NCBI RefSeq assembly: GCF_003027925.1
Contig: NZ_PYPS01000024.1
Location: 50,500 to 114,499, forward strand
Source of the DNA: Micromonospora sp. RP3T
GTDB lineage: Bacteria; Actinomycetota; Actinomycetes; Mycobacteriales; Micromonosporaceae
Direction: 5' to 3'
DNA: 64,000 nt
The notes beneath the pieces were generated by a model. The model was not told the DNA's origin. It did no database searches and saw only the letters and a list, made by a program, of their open reading frames with translations. A program made the translations under genes and the position numbers. Shown here piece by piece: positions 26,547 to 34,820 of the stretch (its first letter is position 1; every line of letters starts with the position of its first letter).

Positions 26547-28750
26547 TTCTGGGTCACGCCGTTGACCTTCAGCGTGTACGGGGCGTACTGCTGGACCTGC
26601 TCGGTGGGCTCGTCGTAGGCGACCACGGCGACCACCTTCGGGAAGAGCGCGAGCAGCGCGAGCTGCGCCCGGTTGAGCGTCAGGCTCGACTTGCCGTTGA
26701 ACTCGAACTGCCAGGCCAGCGAGTGCTTCTCGTCCAGGCCGATGAGCCGCACGTTCCAGTTGTGCACCGCGATCGGCTTGATCTCGGTGGGCGAGTCGAA
26801 CGCGGCGAGGCTGCTGCCGTCGCTGACCGTGGTGCCGCCGAGCGTGACGTCGTCGACGAGCAGACCGCCCTCGTTGACGCCGCCGTCGCTGACGTAGCGG
26901 AAGCCGAGCAGGATGTTCTTCCCGGCGTACGCGGACAGGTCGAAGCTGTGCGGCTCGAACCCGTCGGTGGTGCCGTTGAGCGCCGGGCCGAGCGGGCCGT
27001 CGATGGTCTTGTCACCGGCGACCGGCGTGTAGGTGGCGCCGCCGTCGGTGGAGACCACCACGTAGCCGTAGTCGAAGCCGAGCTCCGCGCCGTACTTGGC
27101 GAGGAAGCGCAGCGTCGGGTCGGCGGTCGGCACGGTGACCGGGGTGACCGCGGCGGCGTCGGTGTTGTCGGCGTTGCCGGAGAACAGCACCGGGTTACCG
27201 GCGCGGTCCGGGTCGTTCGTCACGACGGTCCAGGCCAGCGGCAGCGCCGGCAGCGTCTTCGCGCCCTGGAACGACAGCGACCGCAGGTCACGGCCGCGCA
27301 GTACGGTGCCGTCGGCCTTGGCCAGCGGGACGTAGTCGGCGCCGTTGGGTGCCGCGCCGGACGTGGCGTACGCGGCCGGGTTGGCCAGGTTGACGGTGGA
27401 GCGCAGGCTCTTCGTGGTCACCCGGCTCTTCGGTACGCCGAGCATGATGCCCGTGCGCGACTCCCCGACGATCTTGTCGACCAGCGTCATGGTCTGGTAG
27501 TCGTGGATCACCTGGTACATGTTCTTCGCGCCCTCGGCCTTGAGCGCGGCGTCCAGGCTGGCCAGCCCCTGGAGATCGGCGTCGTTGTGCAGCCGGTGGA
27601 CGATGTCGTTGCCGTAGCGGTCGTACAGGAACTGGATGAACGCGTACGCGTTGCCGTAGTCGGCGAGCACCGCGTTCGGGTTGGGGTTCTCGCCCCACAG
27701 GTTCAGCGAGTTCTCCGGGCCGCCGCAGTCGCGCGGGTTCGCGTTGTACGGCGTCTGCACCGTGCCGAAGCCCTGCTGGCAGTAGAGGTGGCTGTCCGCG
27801 CCCCGGTCGAAGACGGTGGCCTTCGTGTCCACGTACCCGGTGATGGTCTGGGCGAAGTCGGAGAGGCCCTCGTTCATCCAGGTGGTCTCGAACGGGTCGC
27901 TGTAGTAGTGCGCCAGGTGCTGCCACTCGTGCGCGAACGTGCCCTCGTAGCTGAACGGGCGGGCCGGGCGGCTGGTGCACAGGTCGCCGGTCGGCTCGTC
28001 CGGCGGGTTCGCGCCGGTGCGGTGCAGCCAGTCGAACGCGTCGACGGTCATCACGTTCCGGTCGAACAGCTCGTTGAGCTGCGCCGAGAAGAAGCCGGCG
28101 ATGTAGGTCGGCGCGGCCGGGAAGTCGTAGAAGTTGTCGTCCCGGACGTTGTCGATCAGGGTGACCGTCTTGTTGCCGCCGCCGGTGTAGTCACCGCCGT
28201 TGCCCTGGGCGTCCGGCGGGATCTGGGCGTTGCTGCCGTCGCGGTCCGGCGGCCGGCTGAACGCCACCGTCTCCTTCGGGTACATGTTCGTGTCGAACTC
28301 GTGCACGAAGCTCTGCACCTGCGCGTCGGTGATCTGCGTCGACGTGGGGATCTGGTTGCGGCAGTCGTCGGCCGGGAACGCGATGTCGTTGGCGACCCAC
28401 ACCTCGACGTTGTCGCCGACGCCGCGCAGCGTGTAGTCCTTGCGGTAGTAGCTGCCCTGGAAGTCGTCCATGCCGAGCCACTGCCGGACGGTGCCGACCG
28501 GCGGGGTCGGCGCGGCGGCCGCCTTCGAGCGGGCCTGGGCGCGCTTCTGGTAGCTGGCCGGGGTCTTGACCGGCTTGCCGTCGAGCGTGAAGTCCTTGCG
28601 GGTCAGCTCGCGGGTGTCGTCGGTGGCCGGCGTGGCCTTGGTGGGCGCGGCCTGGGCGGGCGCGGCGGATGCGGCCGTCGCGGGCAGGACGCCGAGGAAC
28701 GGTAGGACGAGTGCGATGGCTGCGGTACCGGCGATCCGGCTGCGTGCCAT
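26528..28750 (-). CDS. Secreted zinc metalloprotease (immune inhibitor A/M6-like)
   Basis: The 740-residue protein starts with a signal peptide (ARSRIAGTAAIALVLPFLGV, cleavage probably after ASAAP near 35) and a pro-region. The zinc motif HEWQHLAHYY is near residue 285, followed by a Glu in WMNEGLSDFAQ, the third-ligand region. After the catalytic part comes a beta-rich region with FDYGYVVVSTDGGATYTPV and GFRYVSDGGVNEGGLLVDDV, as in MAM/immune-inhibitor-A proteins. ATG 28750 has an AGGGGGG ribosome site. The gene ends inside a repeat unit, which encodes the last residues GGAPS and the stop. It should digest proteins outside the cell. Confidence 0.9.
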   Translation of the reverse strand: MARSRIAGTAAIALVLPFLGVLPATAASAAPAQAAPTKATPATDDTRELTRKDFTLDGKPVKTPASYQKRAQARSKAAAAPTPPVGTVRQWLGMDDFQGSYYRKDYTLRGVGDNVEVWVANDIAFPADDCRNQIPTSTQITDAQVQSFVHEFDTNMYPKETVAFSRPPDRDGSNAQIPPDAQGNGGDYTGGGNKTVTLIDNVRDDNFYDFPAAPTYIAGFFSAQLNELFDRNVMTVDAFDWLHRTGANPPDEPTGDLCTSRPARPFSYEGTFAHEWQHLAHYYSDPFETTWMNEGLSDFAQTITGYVDTKATVFDRGADSHLYCQQGFGTVQTPYNANPRDCGGPENSLNLWGENPNPNAVLADYGNAYAFIQFLYDRYGNDIVHRLHNDADLQGLASLDAALKAEGAKNMYQVIHDYQTMTLVDKIVGESRTGIMLGVPKSRVTTKSLRSTVNLANPAAYATSGAAPNGADYVPLAKADGTVLRGRDLRSLSFQGAKTLPALPLAWTVVTNDPDRAGNPVLFSGNADNTDAAAVTPVTVPTADPTLRFLAKYGAELGFDYGYVVVSTDGGATYTPVAGDKTIDGPLGPALNGTTDGFEPHSFDLSAYAGKNILLGFRYVSDGGVNEGGLLVDDVTLGGTTVSDGSSLAAFDSPTEIKPIAVHNWNVRLIGLDEKHSLAWQFEFNGKSSLTLNRAQLALLALFPKVVAVVAYDEPTEQVQQYAPYTLKVNGVTQKGGAPS

Positions 28751-28864
28751 TGGCCCCCCTTGTCGGGTGTGCGGAATCCGGCCGACGGGGTCACCGTCGC
28801 GTGCGCCGGAGAGACATTCACGTCGTTCGTACGCCACACTGTTGCCTTTGGCAACCAGTCGAAC

Positions 28865-28917
28865 GTGTTAAGAAGGGGCCCCGCCTCTACCGGATGCGTT
28901 AAGAAGGGGCCCCGCCT
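28865..28917. repeat. Double 22-bp repeat, right flank of the metalloprotease gene
   Basis: Units at 28865-28886 and 28896-28917 match each other in 21 of 22 bases and match the units at 26494-26546, in the same orientation and with the same nine-base spacing. The last base of the second unit is the first base of the TTG start of the next gene. Confidence 0.88.
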
Positions 28918-30197
28918 TGCAGGTCATCGAGAGTGTGCTGCGCGACGTGCGCGAGGGCGCGCACCGCGGCGTCGTCGTCGACTCGCCGCCGGGGGCGGGG
29001 AAGTCCACGCTCGTCGTCCGCGCCGCCGCCGAGTTGGCCACCATCGGGGACCCGCTGATGATCGTGGCGCAGACCAACGAGCAGGTCGACGACCTCATCG
29101 ACCGGCTCGGGCGAAAGGCGCCGGAGCTGCGCGTCGGGCGGCTCTCCGCAGCCGACTACCGGCCCACCGACCGGGTGACGGGCCACCCGGCGGTCCGGGT
29201 CGCGGCGAAGGTCGCCGACCTCGGCGGCCCGGCCGTCACCATCGGTACGGCGGCCAAGTGGGCCACCGTGCCCGAGGGGTCCTGGCCGTGGGCGATCGTC
29301 GACGAGGCGTACCAGATGCGGGCGGACGCGCTGCTGCGCGTGGCCGGCCGGTTCGAGCGGGCGCTGTTCGTCGGCGACCCCGGGCAGCTCGACCCGTTCT
29401 CCGCCGTCGAGACCGCTCGCTGGACCGGCCTGACCTGGGACCCGATGCAGTCGGCGGTGGCCACGCTGCTGCGGCACAACCCGGACCTGCCGGTGCACCG
29501 GCTGCCGGTGTCGTGGCGGCTGCCGGCCTCCGCCGCGCCGGTGGTGTCCGCCGCGTTCTACCCGTTCACCGGCTTCCGGGCCGGCACCGGGCCGGCCGAC
29601 CGGGCGCTGACGTTCACCGGGGCCGGTCCGGGTGACGGCTACGACGCCTCGGTCGAGCTGGCCGCCGCGACCGGCTGGGCGTTGCACGAGCTGCCGGCGC
29701 GACACACCGTGCGTACCGACGCCGAGGCCGCCACGGCCTGCGCGGAGCTGGCGCTGCGGGTGCTGGCGCGCGGCGCGGTCGCGGTCAGCGAGGCGGCGCC
29801 CGGCGGTGCGCCGGTGAGCGCGGACCGGATCGCCGTCGGCGCCGCGCACCGCGACCAGGTAGCGGCCATCCGGTCCCGGCTGGGCGCGGCCGGCGCGGGC
29901 GTCACGGTGGACACCGCCAACCGGCTCCAGGGCCGGGAGTACGACGTGACGATCGTGTTGCACCCGCTCTCCGGCCGGCGCGACGCGACCGCGTTCCACC
30001 TGGAGTCGGGGCGGCTGTGCGTGCTGGCGTCCCGGCACCGGCACGCCTGCGTGGTGGTGGCCCGGGCCGGCATCGGTGAGCTGCTCGACGCGTACCCGTC
30101 GACCGAGCCGGTGCACCTGGACGTGCCGGTGAAGTTCCCGGACGGGTGGGAGGCCAACCAGACCGTCCTCACCCACCTGGACGCGCACCGGGCCTGA
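28917..30197 (+). CDS. SF1-type ATPase/helicase, N-terminus possibly lost to the repeat
   Basis: The 426-residue protein has Walker A DSPPGAGKSTLVVRAA near 22-37, an AQTNEQVDDLIDRL segment, Walker B AIVDEAYQM near 125, FVGDPGQLDPF near 150, SWRLPASAAPVV near 200 and late helicase motifs (VDTANRLQGREYDVTIVLHP near 345; LCVLASRHRHACVVVAR near 370). It is a compact AAA/SF1 protein of unknown role. The only upstream start is TTG 28917 directly at the repeat edge, with no ribosome site; the next is GTG 28935. The protein begins at once with QVIESVLRDVREG, which in related proteins I would expect after an N-terminal segment, so truncation is suspected. Confidence 0.75.
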   Translation: MQVIESVLRDVREGAHRGVVVDSPPGAGKSTLVVRAAAELATIGDPLMIVAQTNEQVDDLIDRLGRKAPELRVGRLSAADYRPTDRVTGHPAVRVAAKVADLGGPAVTIGTAAKWATVPEGSWPWAIVDEAYQMRADALLRVAGRFERALFVGDPGQLDPFSAVETARWTGLTWDPMQSAVATLLRHNPDLPVHRLPVSWRLPASAAPVVSAAFYPFTGFRAGTGPADRALTFTGAGPGDGYDASVELAAATGWALHELPARHTVRTDAEAATACAELALRVLARGAVAVSEAAPGGAPVSADRIAVGAAHRDQVAAIRSRLGAAGAGVTVDTANRLQGREYDVTIVLHPLSGRRDATAFHLESGRLCVLASRHRHACVVVARAGIGELLDAYPSTEPVHLDVPVKFPDGWEANQTVLTHLDAHRA

Positions 30198-30301
30198 GTA
30201 CGCACACCCGGGTACGCGCACCTGTCGGAAACGACGGGCGGGCCGGCCGGGCGGTCCGTTCGGATCTTCCGGCGGGGGCGGGCGGTGGGCAGGATGGCCG
30301 G

Positions 30302-30508
30302 GTGCATCCTTACGACCCGTACCAACAGCAGCCGCCGTATGCCGCGTACCACCCGCCGCAGCCGGAGGAGGACGGGCTCAACTGGACGACGGTCCTCTGG
30401 GTCGCGGTGCCGGCGCTGCTGGTGATCCTCTGCTGTGCCGGGTGCGTGGTCTCCGGGTTCGCCGGGGCGTTCATGGAGGGTTTCCAGGAGGGCTACTCGT
30501 CGTCGTAG
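30302..30508 (+). CDS. Small single-pass membrane protein
   Basis: GTG 30302 follows a CAGGAT minus-10 with no ribosome site, typical leaderless layout. The 68-residue product has a Pro/Gln/Tyr-rich cytoplasmic start (HPYDPYQQQPPYAAYHPPQP) and one membrane helix (VLWVAVPALLVILCCAGCVV). Function unknown. It is the first of four same-strand genes for membrane proteins ending at 33282. Confidence 0.6.
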   Translation: MHPYDPYQQQPPYAAYHPPQPEEDGLNWTTVLWVAVPALLVILCCAGCVVSGFAGAFMEGFQEGYSSS

Positions 30509-30563
30509 CCGGCGGGCCGCACCTCGACGCGCGCGGCTGGCGGTGGTGCGTTAGACAGGGATC

Positions 30564-30872
30564 ATGACCGTGAGCGTGCTGCCCTGGCTGGGCGGGGCCC
30601 TGGTGGCGGTGGCCGCCGGGTTCCTCGCCACGGTGCTGCCCAAGCGCCGCGAGCGCGATCGGGGCCGCCGGGTCGCCTGGTCGTCGGCGCGGGCGGCGAT
30701 CCACGACGCCACCGTCAGCCGGGACGCGGCCACCACGCCGGTGCCCGAGGCGGACCGGTTGCTGGCCCGCGCCGAGCTGCTCGCCGCCGCGCGCGACGGC
30801 GGCGCGGACGCGGCCCGGGAGGCGACCGCGCACGCGCGTCGCGCCGACGAGCTGTGGCGGGCCGGCCGATGA
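30564..30872 (+). CDS. DUF6403-like small membrane protein
   Basis: The 102-residue product has one N-terminal helix (LPWLGGALVAVAAGFLATVL), a basic stop-transfer segment, and a long soluble Ala/Arg/Glu helix. It resembles actinobacterial proteins annotated DUF6403, which occur beside the two genes that follow here. TGA overlaps the next ATG (ATGA), so translation is coupled. Confidence 0.65.
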   Translation: MTVSVLPWLGGALVAVAAGFLATVLPKRRERDRGRRVAWSSARAAIHDATVSRDAATTPVPEADRLLARAELLAAARDGGADAAREATAHARRADELWRAGR

Positions 30873-32221
30873 GGGTACGCCGGGAGCTGCTGCGCTGGTC
30901 CCTGTTGGCGGTGGCGGCGGCGGTGTTGGCGGTGTTCCTGGTGGCGCAGCGGCAGAGCGTCGACGTCAGCTACGGGCGTTCGCCGTCGTCCGCCTCGCTG
31001 CCGGGGGAGGGGTCCGCGGGCGAGCTGAGCGACGCGACGGTCCCCTCGGTGGCGGAGATGACCGCGCTGGTCGCGGCCGATCCGGTGGTTCGCCTGCCCG
31101 GCGCGACCGCGCGCTGGGACACCGCGCGCGTCCGGGCCGCCATCGGCGGTGACGACACCCGCATCCTGGTCGCCCCGCCGGGGCTGGACGAGGCGGAACG
31201 CCGGCGGGTCAAGGACGTCGAGAACGCCGCGATCCGGATCGTCGGCACCGAGGTCAGCGGCGGGTTCTACGTGGCCACCGCGGACGACCTGCCGGGCTGG
31301 CGGGCGCAGTTCGCCACCGGCGACGTCACCGGGCAGGTGCTCGCGCTGCTCGCCGGGCTCCGCGAGCAGCCGTCCCCGCCCGACCGCGACGACCTGCGCT
31401 GGCGGGAGCCGACCACCGCCGAGCTGGCCCCGGTGACCGCCGCGCTGCGGGCCACCGGCCGGTACGTCGGGGCCGGTGCCACGCTGCCCCGGCTGCCGGA
31501 GCGGACCGCCGAGGACGCGTTCCCGGACGGGGCCTGGTTCGTGGTGCTGCCGGCCCAGCCGTACGGGGTGCCGCTGCCGGCGTACGGGCCGGCGTTGCAC
31601 CGGCTCGCCCCGGACCGGCCGGTGGTGGTGATGTACGGCGGCTGGATCGAGTACCACGGTCCGGGCGCGGCGGACTTCGCCGAGGTGGCCGGCGCCAGCT
31701 TCTACGCGCAGTACGGCGGCCGACTCAGCCGCTACGCCTATCCGCAGCTCAACGTGCTCGGCGCGTACCTGGCCCGGGTCACCGACGTGCGGTACGCGGG
31801 GCTGTTCGACAGGCCGCTGCCGTACCGGCCGTTCGACCCGTTGCGGGTGGCGTTGCCGGCGCTGCCGTGGCTCTTCGCCGGCTGCGTGGCCGGCTTCGTG
31901 GTGCTGTCGATCCGTACCGTGCGCGGCGCCGGTCGGGGGCGGCCGGACGACGTCGGGCCGGGCGGCACGCCGGCGCGGCTGGCCGGGCTCTCCGCGCTGG
32001 CCGTGGAGCTGTCCCTGCTCACCGACGCGCGCAGCGACCCGGCGCTGGTGCGGGGCGTCGGCCGGCTGCGCGCCGCCCGGTACGCGCTCGACGACGGGCT
32101 GCCCGAGAAGCACGTACGCGGCCTGCTGGCGGACGCGGCGGCCGAGCTGGACGGCGTGGCCCGGGAGGTGCGGATGCCCGGCTACCGTCCGGACGTCTAC
32201 CTGCGCGGGAGGCTGTCGTGA
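30869..32221 (+). CDS. Two-helix membrane protein of unknown function
   Basis: The 450-residue protein has an N-terminal membrane helix (about 8-27), an outer domain of about 290 residues with Arg/Pro/Gly-rich segments, a second helix near 333-352 (LPWLFAGCVAGFVVLSIR) and a cytoplasmic helical tail of about 95 residues. I recognise no enzyme motif. It sits in a tightly coupled block: overlap of four bases with the gene before and four with the gene after, so the three products probably form one complex. Confidence 0.65.
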   Translation: MRVRRELLRWSLLAVAAAVLAVFLVAQRQSVDVSYGRSPSSASLPGEGSAGELSDATVPSVAEMTALVAADPVVRLPGATARWDTARVRAAIGGDDTRILVAPPGLDEAERRRVKDVENAAIRIVGTEVSGGFYVATADDLPGWRAQFATGDVTGQVLALLAGLREQPSPPDRDDLRWREPTTAELAPVTAALRATGRYVGAGATLPRLPERTAEDAFPDGAWFVVLPAQPYGVPLPAYGPALHRLAPDRPVVVMYGGWIEYHGPGAADFAEVAGASFYAQYGGRLSRYAYPQLNVLGAYLARVTDVRYAGLFDRPLPYRPFDPLRVALPALPWLFAGCVAGFVVLSIRTVRGAGRGRPDDVGPGGTPARLAGLSALAVELSLLTDARSDPALVRGVGRLRAARYALDDGLPEKHVRGLLADAAAELDGVAREVRMPGYRPDVYLRGRLS

Positions 32222-33282
32222 CCGGCACCGAGCGTCGACGGGTCGGCACCGCGCGCGGGCGGGCCGGCACCGCGCGTCGGCAGGTCGGAACCGCGCGTCG
32301 GCGGGCCGGGACCGAGCGCGGGCGGGCCGGCACCGCGCGTCGGCCGGTGGGCGCCGTGCGCCGGCTGCTGGGCCGGCTGGTCGGGACCGCGTTCGGCCGG
32401 GCGGTGCTGGCCTGCCTGGTGCTGGCCGGCTGGGCGCTGTGGACCGGCGGCCTGTTCGACGGGCCGGCCGCCCGGCAGGTACGCGCCTCGTCGGTCTACG
32501 CGGCGTCCGGCGTGGAGCTGGACCGGGCCGCCGCCGAGCGGGTCATCGGCAACCGCCGGCTGGTGGTGCTGATGATGCGACCCGGCACCGACCTGGCCGG
32601 GACGTGCGACGACACCGAACGGGCCACCCGGGGCACGCTGGTGCTGGCGATGAGCCGGGACGGCGACGACTGGGACACGTACGGCTGTTCCCGCCTCGGC
32701 GGCGACAGCCCGCGCGACGTCGGCCGGTCCGTGGTGGTGGAGACCGTGATCGGCCAGGGCGCGGACGCGTTCGTGGACCGGCCGGTCGAGGCGCTGAAGG
32801 TGATCGTGCTCAACTACGACCGGCTGGTCCGCACCGGCCTGGTGCCGGACGGCGCTCGGACCATCAGCCCGTCGCTGCCGCGCTACCTGCTGGCCGGCGG
32901 CGCGCTCGGCGGCGTGGTGGCCGGCGCGGCGGTGCTCTGGTTCGGGGGCCGGCGGGCCGGCCGGCTGGCCGACGCGCGGCGGGCCGGGCGGGACGCGCGC
33001 GCCGACGAGCGGGCCGCGTTGGGCGCGGCGACCGCCGTGCTCGCCCAGCAGATCATCGACCTGGACCGGGCCGGCGGGCCGGGCGGGTCGGCGTACCGGC
33101 GGCTGGCCGGCGACTACGTCGGGCTGCTCGACGAGGTGTCCGGATCGGACGCCGGGGACCCGGCGGTGGGCCGGCTGCGGGAGCGGGTGGACGAGTTGAG
33201 CCGGCGGGCGGCGGAGCTGGCGGATGAGGCGGCGGTCGCCGCGCCGGGGTCGACGCGGACGCGCGGACGGGGCCGGCGGTGA
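32218..33282 (+). CDS. Two-helix membrane protein with N-terminal heptapeptide repeats
   Basis: The 354-residue protein begins with six near-identical seven-residue repeats (GT-A/E-R-R/G-x-V/A), very basic, then a membrane helix (AVLACLVLAGWALWTGGLF, about 63-81), an outer domain of about 140 residues with two Cys (AGTCDDT, YGCSRL), a second helix near 222-242 and a cytoplasmic helical tail. The basic repeats would lie in the cytoplasm and could bind nucleic acid or acidic lipid. GTG start overlaps the previous stop (GTGA). Function unknown. Confidence 0.65.
   Translation: MTGTERRRVGTARGRAGTARRQVGTARRRAGTERGRAGTARRPVGAVRRLLGRLVGTAFGRAVLACLVLAGWALWTGGLFDGPAARQVRASSVYAASGVELDRAAAERVIGNRRLVVLMMRPGTDLAGTCDDTERATRGTLVLAMSRDGDDWDTYGCSRLGGDSPRDVGRSVVVETVIGQGADAFVDRPVEALKVIVLNYDRLVRTGLVPDGARTISPSLPRYLLAGGALGGVVAGAAVLWFGGRRAGRLADARRAGRDARADERAALGAATAVLAQQIIDLDRAGGPGGSAYRRLAGDYVGLLDEVSGSDAGDPAVGRLRERVDELSRRAAELADEAAVAAPGSTRTRGRGRR
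32224..32349 (+). repeat. Six 21-bp tandem repeats inside a coding sequence
   Basis: Six in-frame 21-bp units starting GGCACCGCGCGTCGG or close variants encode seven-residue repeats at the N-terminus of the protein starting at 32218. Unit length is a multiple of three, so copy-number changes would keep the frame. Confidence 0.85.
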
Positions 33283-33297
33283 CCCGCCGGCCCCGTC
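33266..33297. terminator. Bidirectional hairpin terminator containing a stop codon in its loop
   Basis: GACGGGGCCGGCGG (33266-33279) and CCGCCGGCCCCGTC (33284-33297) form a perfect 14-bp stem with a TGAC loop. The loop holds the TGA stop of the membrane-protein operon. It lies between two convergent units and can serve both. Confidence 0.8.
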
Positions 33298-33309
33298 CCC
33301 GGAGCGTCG

Positions 33310-33876
33310 TCAGCGCCCGGCGGCGACCACCGTGGCGGCCGGCCAGCTGTCGCTGAAGATCTGGGCGGGCGTGGCGCTGCGGGCGGCGAAGCCGAACAGC
33401 GAGTCGACCCGGGCGGCCTCGGTGGAGCTGGGGTACGGGTTGGTGCAGCTGGTGCCGGCGCTGCCGCCGGACATCAGGATGGCGCAGTTGCCGTTGTAGT
33501 TGTCCGGCAGGCCGAGGATGTGGCCGATCTCGTGCGTCATGATGCGCAGCGGCGAGTACTGCTGGGCCTGGTTGTAGTCGATGACCACGCGACCGTTGCC
33601 GAGGCTGGTGCGCTGGGCGTACGACCCGCCGCCGTAGGTGTAGTAGATCATCAGGTTCGACCCGCACTGGGCCATGTTGATGTTGTTGGTGTAGTTGTTC
33701 CAGATCGACGCCGCCTGCACCGCCGTGCTGGCGAACGGGCCGGCCTGGCTGGTGTTGTAGCAGACGTTGCGGACCGCGGCGGAGGCCGGTGCCGGGTTGA
33801 CGGCGACCGCGCCCAGCGCCGACAGCGTCACGGCCGCGAGGGTGGCGAGGATCCGGGACAGCTTCGGCGTACGCAT
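33310..33876 (-). CDS. snpA: Snapalysin-type secreted zinc protease (M7)
   Basis: The 188-residue precursor has a signal peptide (about 1-33, ending PASA), a short mature domain, and the zinc site THEIGHILGLPDNYNGNCAI near residue 115-134, with the Asp after the GLP acting as third ligand, the mark of snapalysins. Cysteines in NVCYN, AQCGS, GNCAI and TSCTN suggest two disulfides. The length is normal for a family without a long pro-peptide. It is exported and digests small proteins. Upstream, a TATCGAT/ATCGATA dyad may be its operator. Many snapalysins have a LysR regulator next door; here there is none adjacent. Confidence 0.93.
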   Translation of the reverse strand: MRTPKLSRILATLAAVTLSALGAVAVNPAPASAAVRNVCYNTSQAGPFASTAVQAASIWNNYTNNINMAQCGSNLMIYYTYGGGSYAQRTSLGNGRVVIDYNQAQQYSPLRIMTHEIGHILGLPDNYNGNCAILMSGGSAGTSCTNPYPSSTEAARVDSLFGFAARSATPAQIFSDSWPAATVVAAGR

Positions 33877-33921
33877 GGTTCACACTCCTGGGGGATGGGG
33901 GGTGTGCGGACGCCGACAGCC

Positions 33922-33943
33922 TATCGATACAGATCGATCGATA
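33922..33943. promoter_or_regulatory. Dyad upstream of the snapalysin gene
   Basis: TATCGAT (33922-33928) and ATCGATA (33937-33943) form a perfect inverted repeat with an eight-base spacer, 46 bp upstream of the snapalysin ATG, in an AT-rich stretch. It also lies 11 bp past the stop of the SDR gene, so an operator for snapalysin is the best reading. Confidence 0.45.
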
Positions 33944-33953
33944 TCAAGGTCTG

Positions 33954-34721
33954 TCAGGTGGCGGCGTGCGGATCGGCCGCGTTCAGCTCGGCGACCACCC
34001 GGTCGTACTCGCCACGCGTCGCCGCGTGCCGGAGGAACTTCACGCGCTCGACCTGGATCTCCGTGGCGTCCGGCTGCGCCTCCAGCAACGCCACCACCTC
34101 GGCCACGAACTCGTCCAGCGGCATGGCGAACTCGCTGCTCTCCTGCCCGGGCAGCAGCCCGGTCCGCACCGCCGGCGGCACCAGCTCCACCACCCGTACG
34201 CCGGTCTCGGCGAGTTGGAGCCGGATCGACTCGCTGAGCATGTGGATCGCGGCCTTGGACGCGTTGTAGCTCGGGGTGACCCGCAGCGGCACGAACGCCA
34301 GACCGGACGAGACGGTGACGATGGTGGCGTTCCCGCGCTGCCGCAGGTGCTCGACGAACGCGCCGATCAGCCGGATCGGACCGAGCACGTTGGTGGTCAC
34401 CACCTCCTCGGCCGAGGCGAGGAACGTCTCGGGTGAGCGCCAGTCCTCGATCCGCATCACGCCGGCCATGGCCACCACGACGTTGAGGTCCGGGTGCCGG
34501 GCCAGCACCGCCTTCGCCGCCGCCGTGACGCTCGCCGGGTCGGTGGTGTCGATCGGCACGGTGTCCAGGCCCGGGTGGGTCGCGGCGATCTCGTCGAGCA
34601 GCTCGGTACGCCGGCCGCCGACGATCACCGTGTTGCCCCGGTCCCGCAGGGCGAGCGCCAGCGCCAGGCCGATCCCGCTGGTGGCGCCCGGAATGAAGAT
34701 GGTGTTCCCGGAGATGTCCAT
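33954..34721 (-). CDS. Short-chain dehydrogenase/reductase
   Basis: The 255-residue protein has the cofactor loop PGATSGIGLALALAL near 10-24, an NVVVAMAGV segment near 80, the active-site Ser in TIVTVSSGLAF near 137 and the YNASKAAIHM catalytic Tyr/Lys near 152-156. It resembles DltE-type SDRs that reduce or oxidise an unknown small substrate with NADP(H). ATG 34721 follows without a clear ribosome site. Divergent from an XRE regulator gene that probably controls it. Confidence 0.93.
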   Translation of the reverse strand: MDISGNTIFIPGATSGIGLALALALRDRGNTVIVGGRRTELLDEIAATHPGLDTVPIDTTDPASVTAAAKAVLARHPDLNVVVAMAGVMRIEDWRSPETFLASAEEVVTTNVLGPIRLIGAFVEHLRQRGNATIVTVSSGLAFVPLRVTPSYNASKAAIHMLSESIRLQLAETGVRVVELVPPAVRTGLLPGQESSEFAMPLDEFVAEVVALLEAQPDATEIQVERVKFLRHAATRGEYDRVVAELNAADPHAAT

Positions 34722-34771
34722 GCCGTCAGCATGGCCGGTCCGTGGTGGCCGGGGCAGAGTTCCGTGATCGG

Positions 34772-34786
34772 GGGATCCCGGATCCC
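34772..34786. promoter_or_regulatory. Dyad between divergent SDR and XRE regulator genes
   Basis: GGGATCC-C-GGATCCC is a perfect palindrome with one central base, lying midway in the 99-bp gap. It is a likely binding site for the adjacent XRE regulator, acting on both genes. Confidence 0.4.
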
Positions 34787-34820
34787 TGGTTCGCGTCGCC
34801 CGGCGGCGGATACTCGGATC

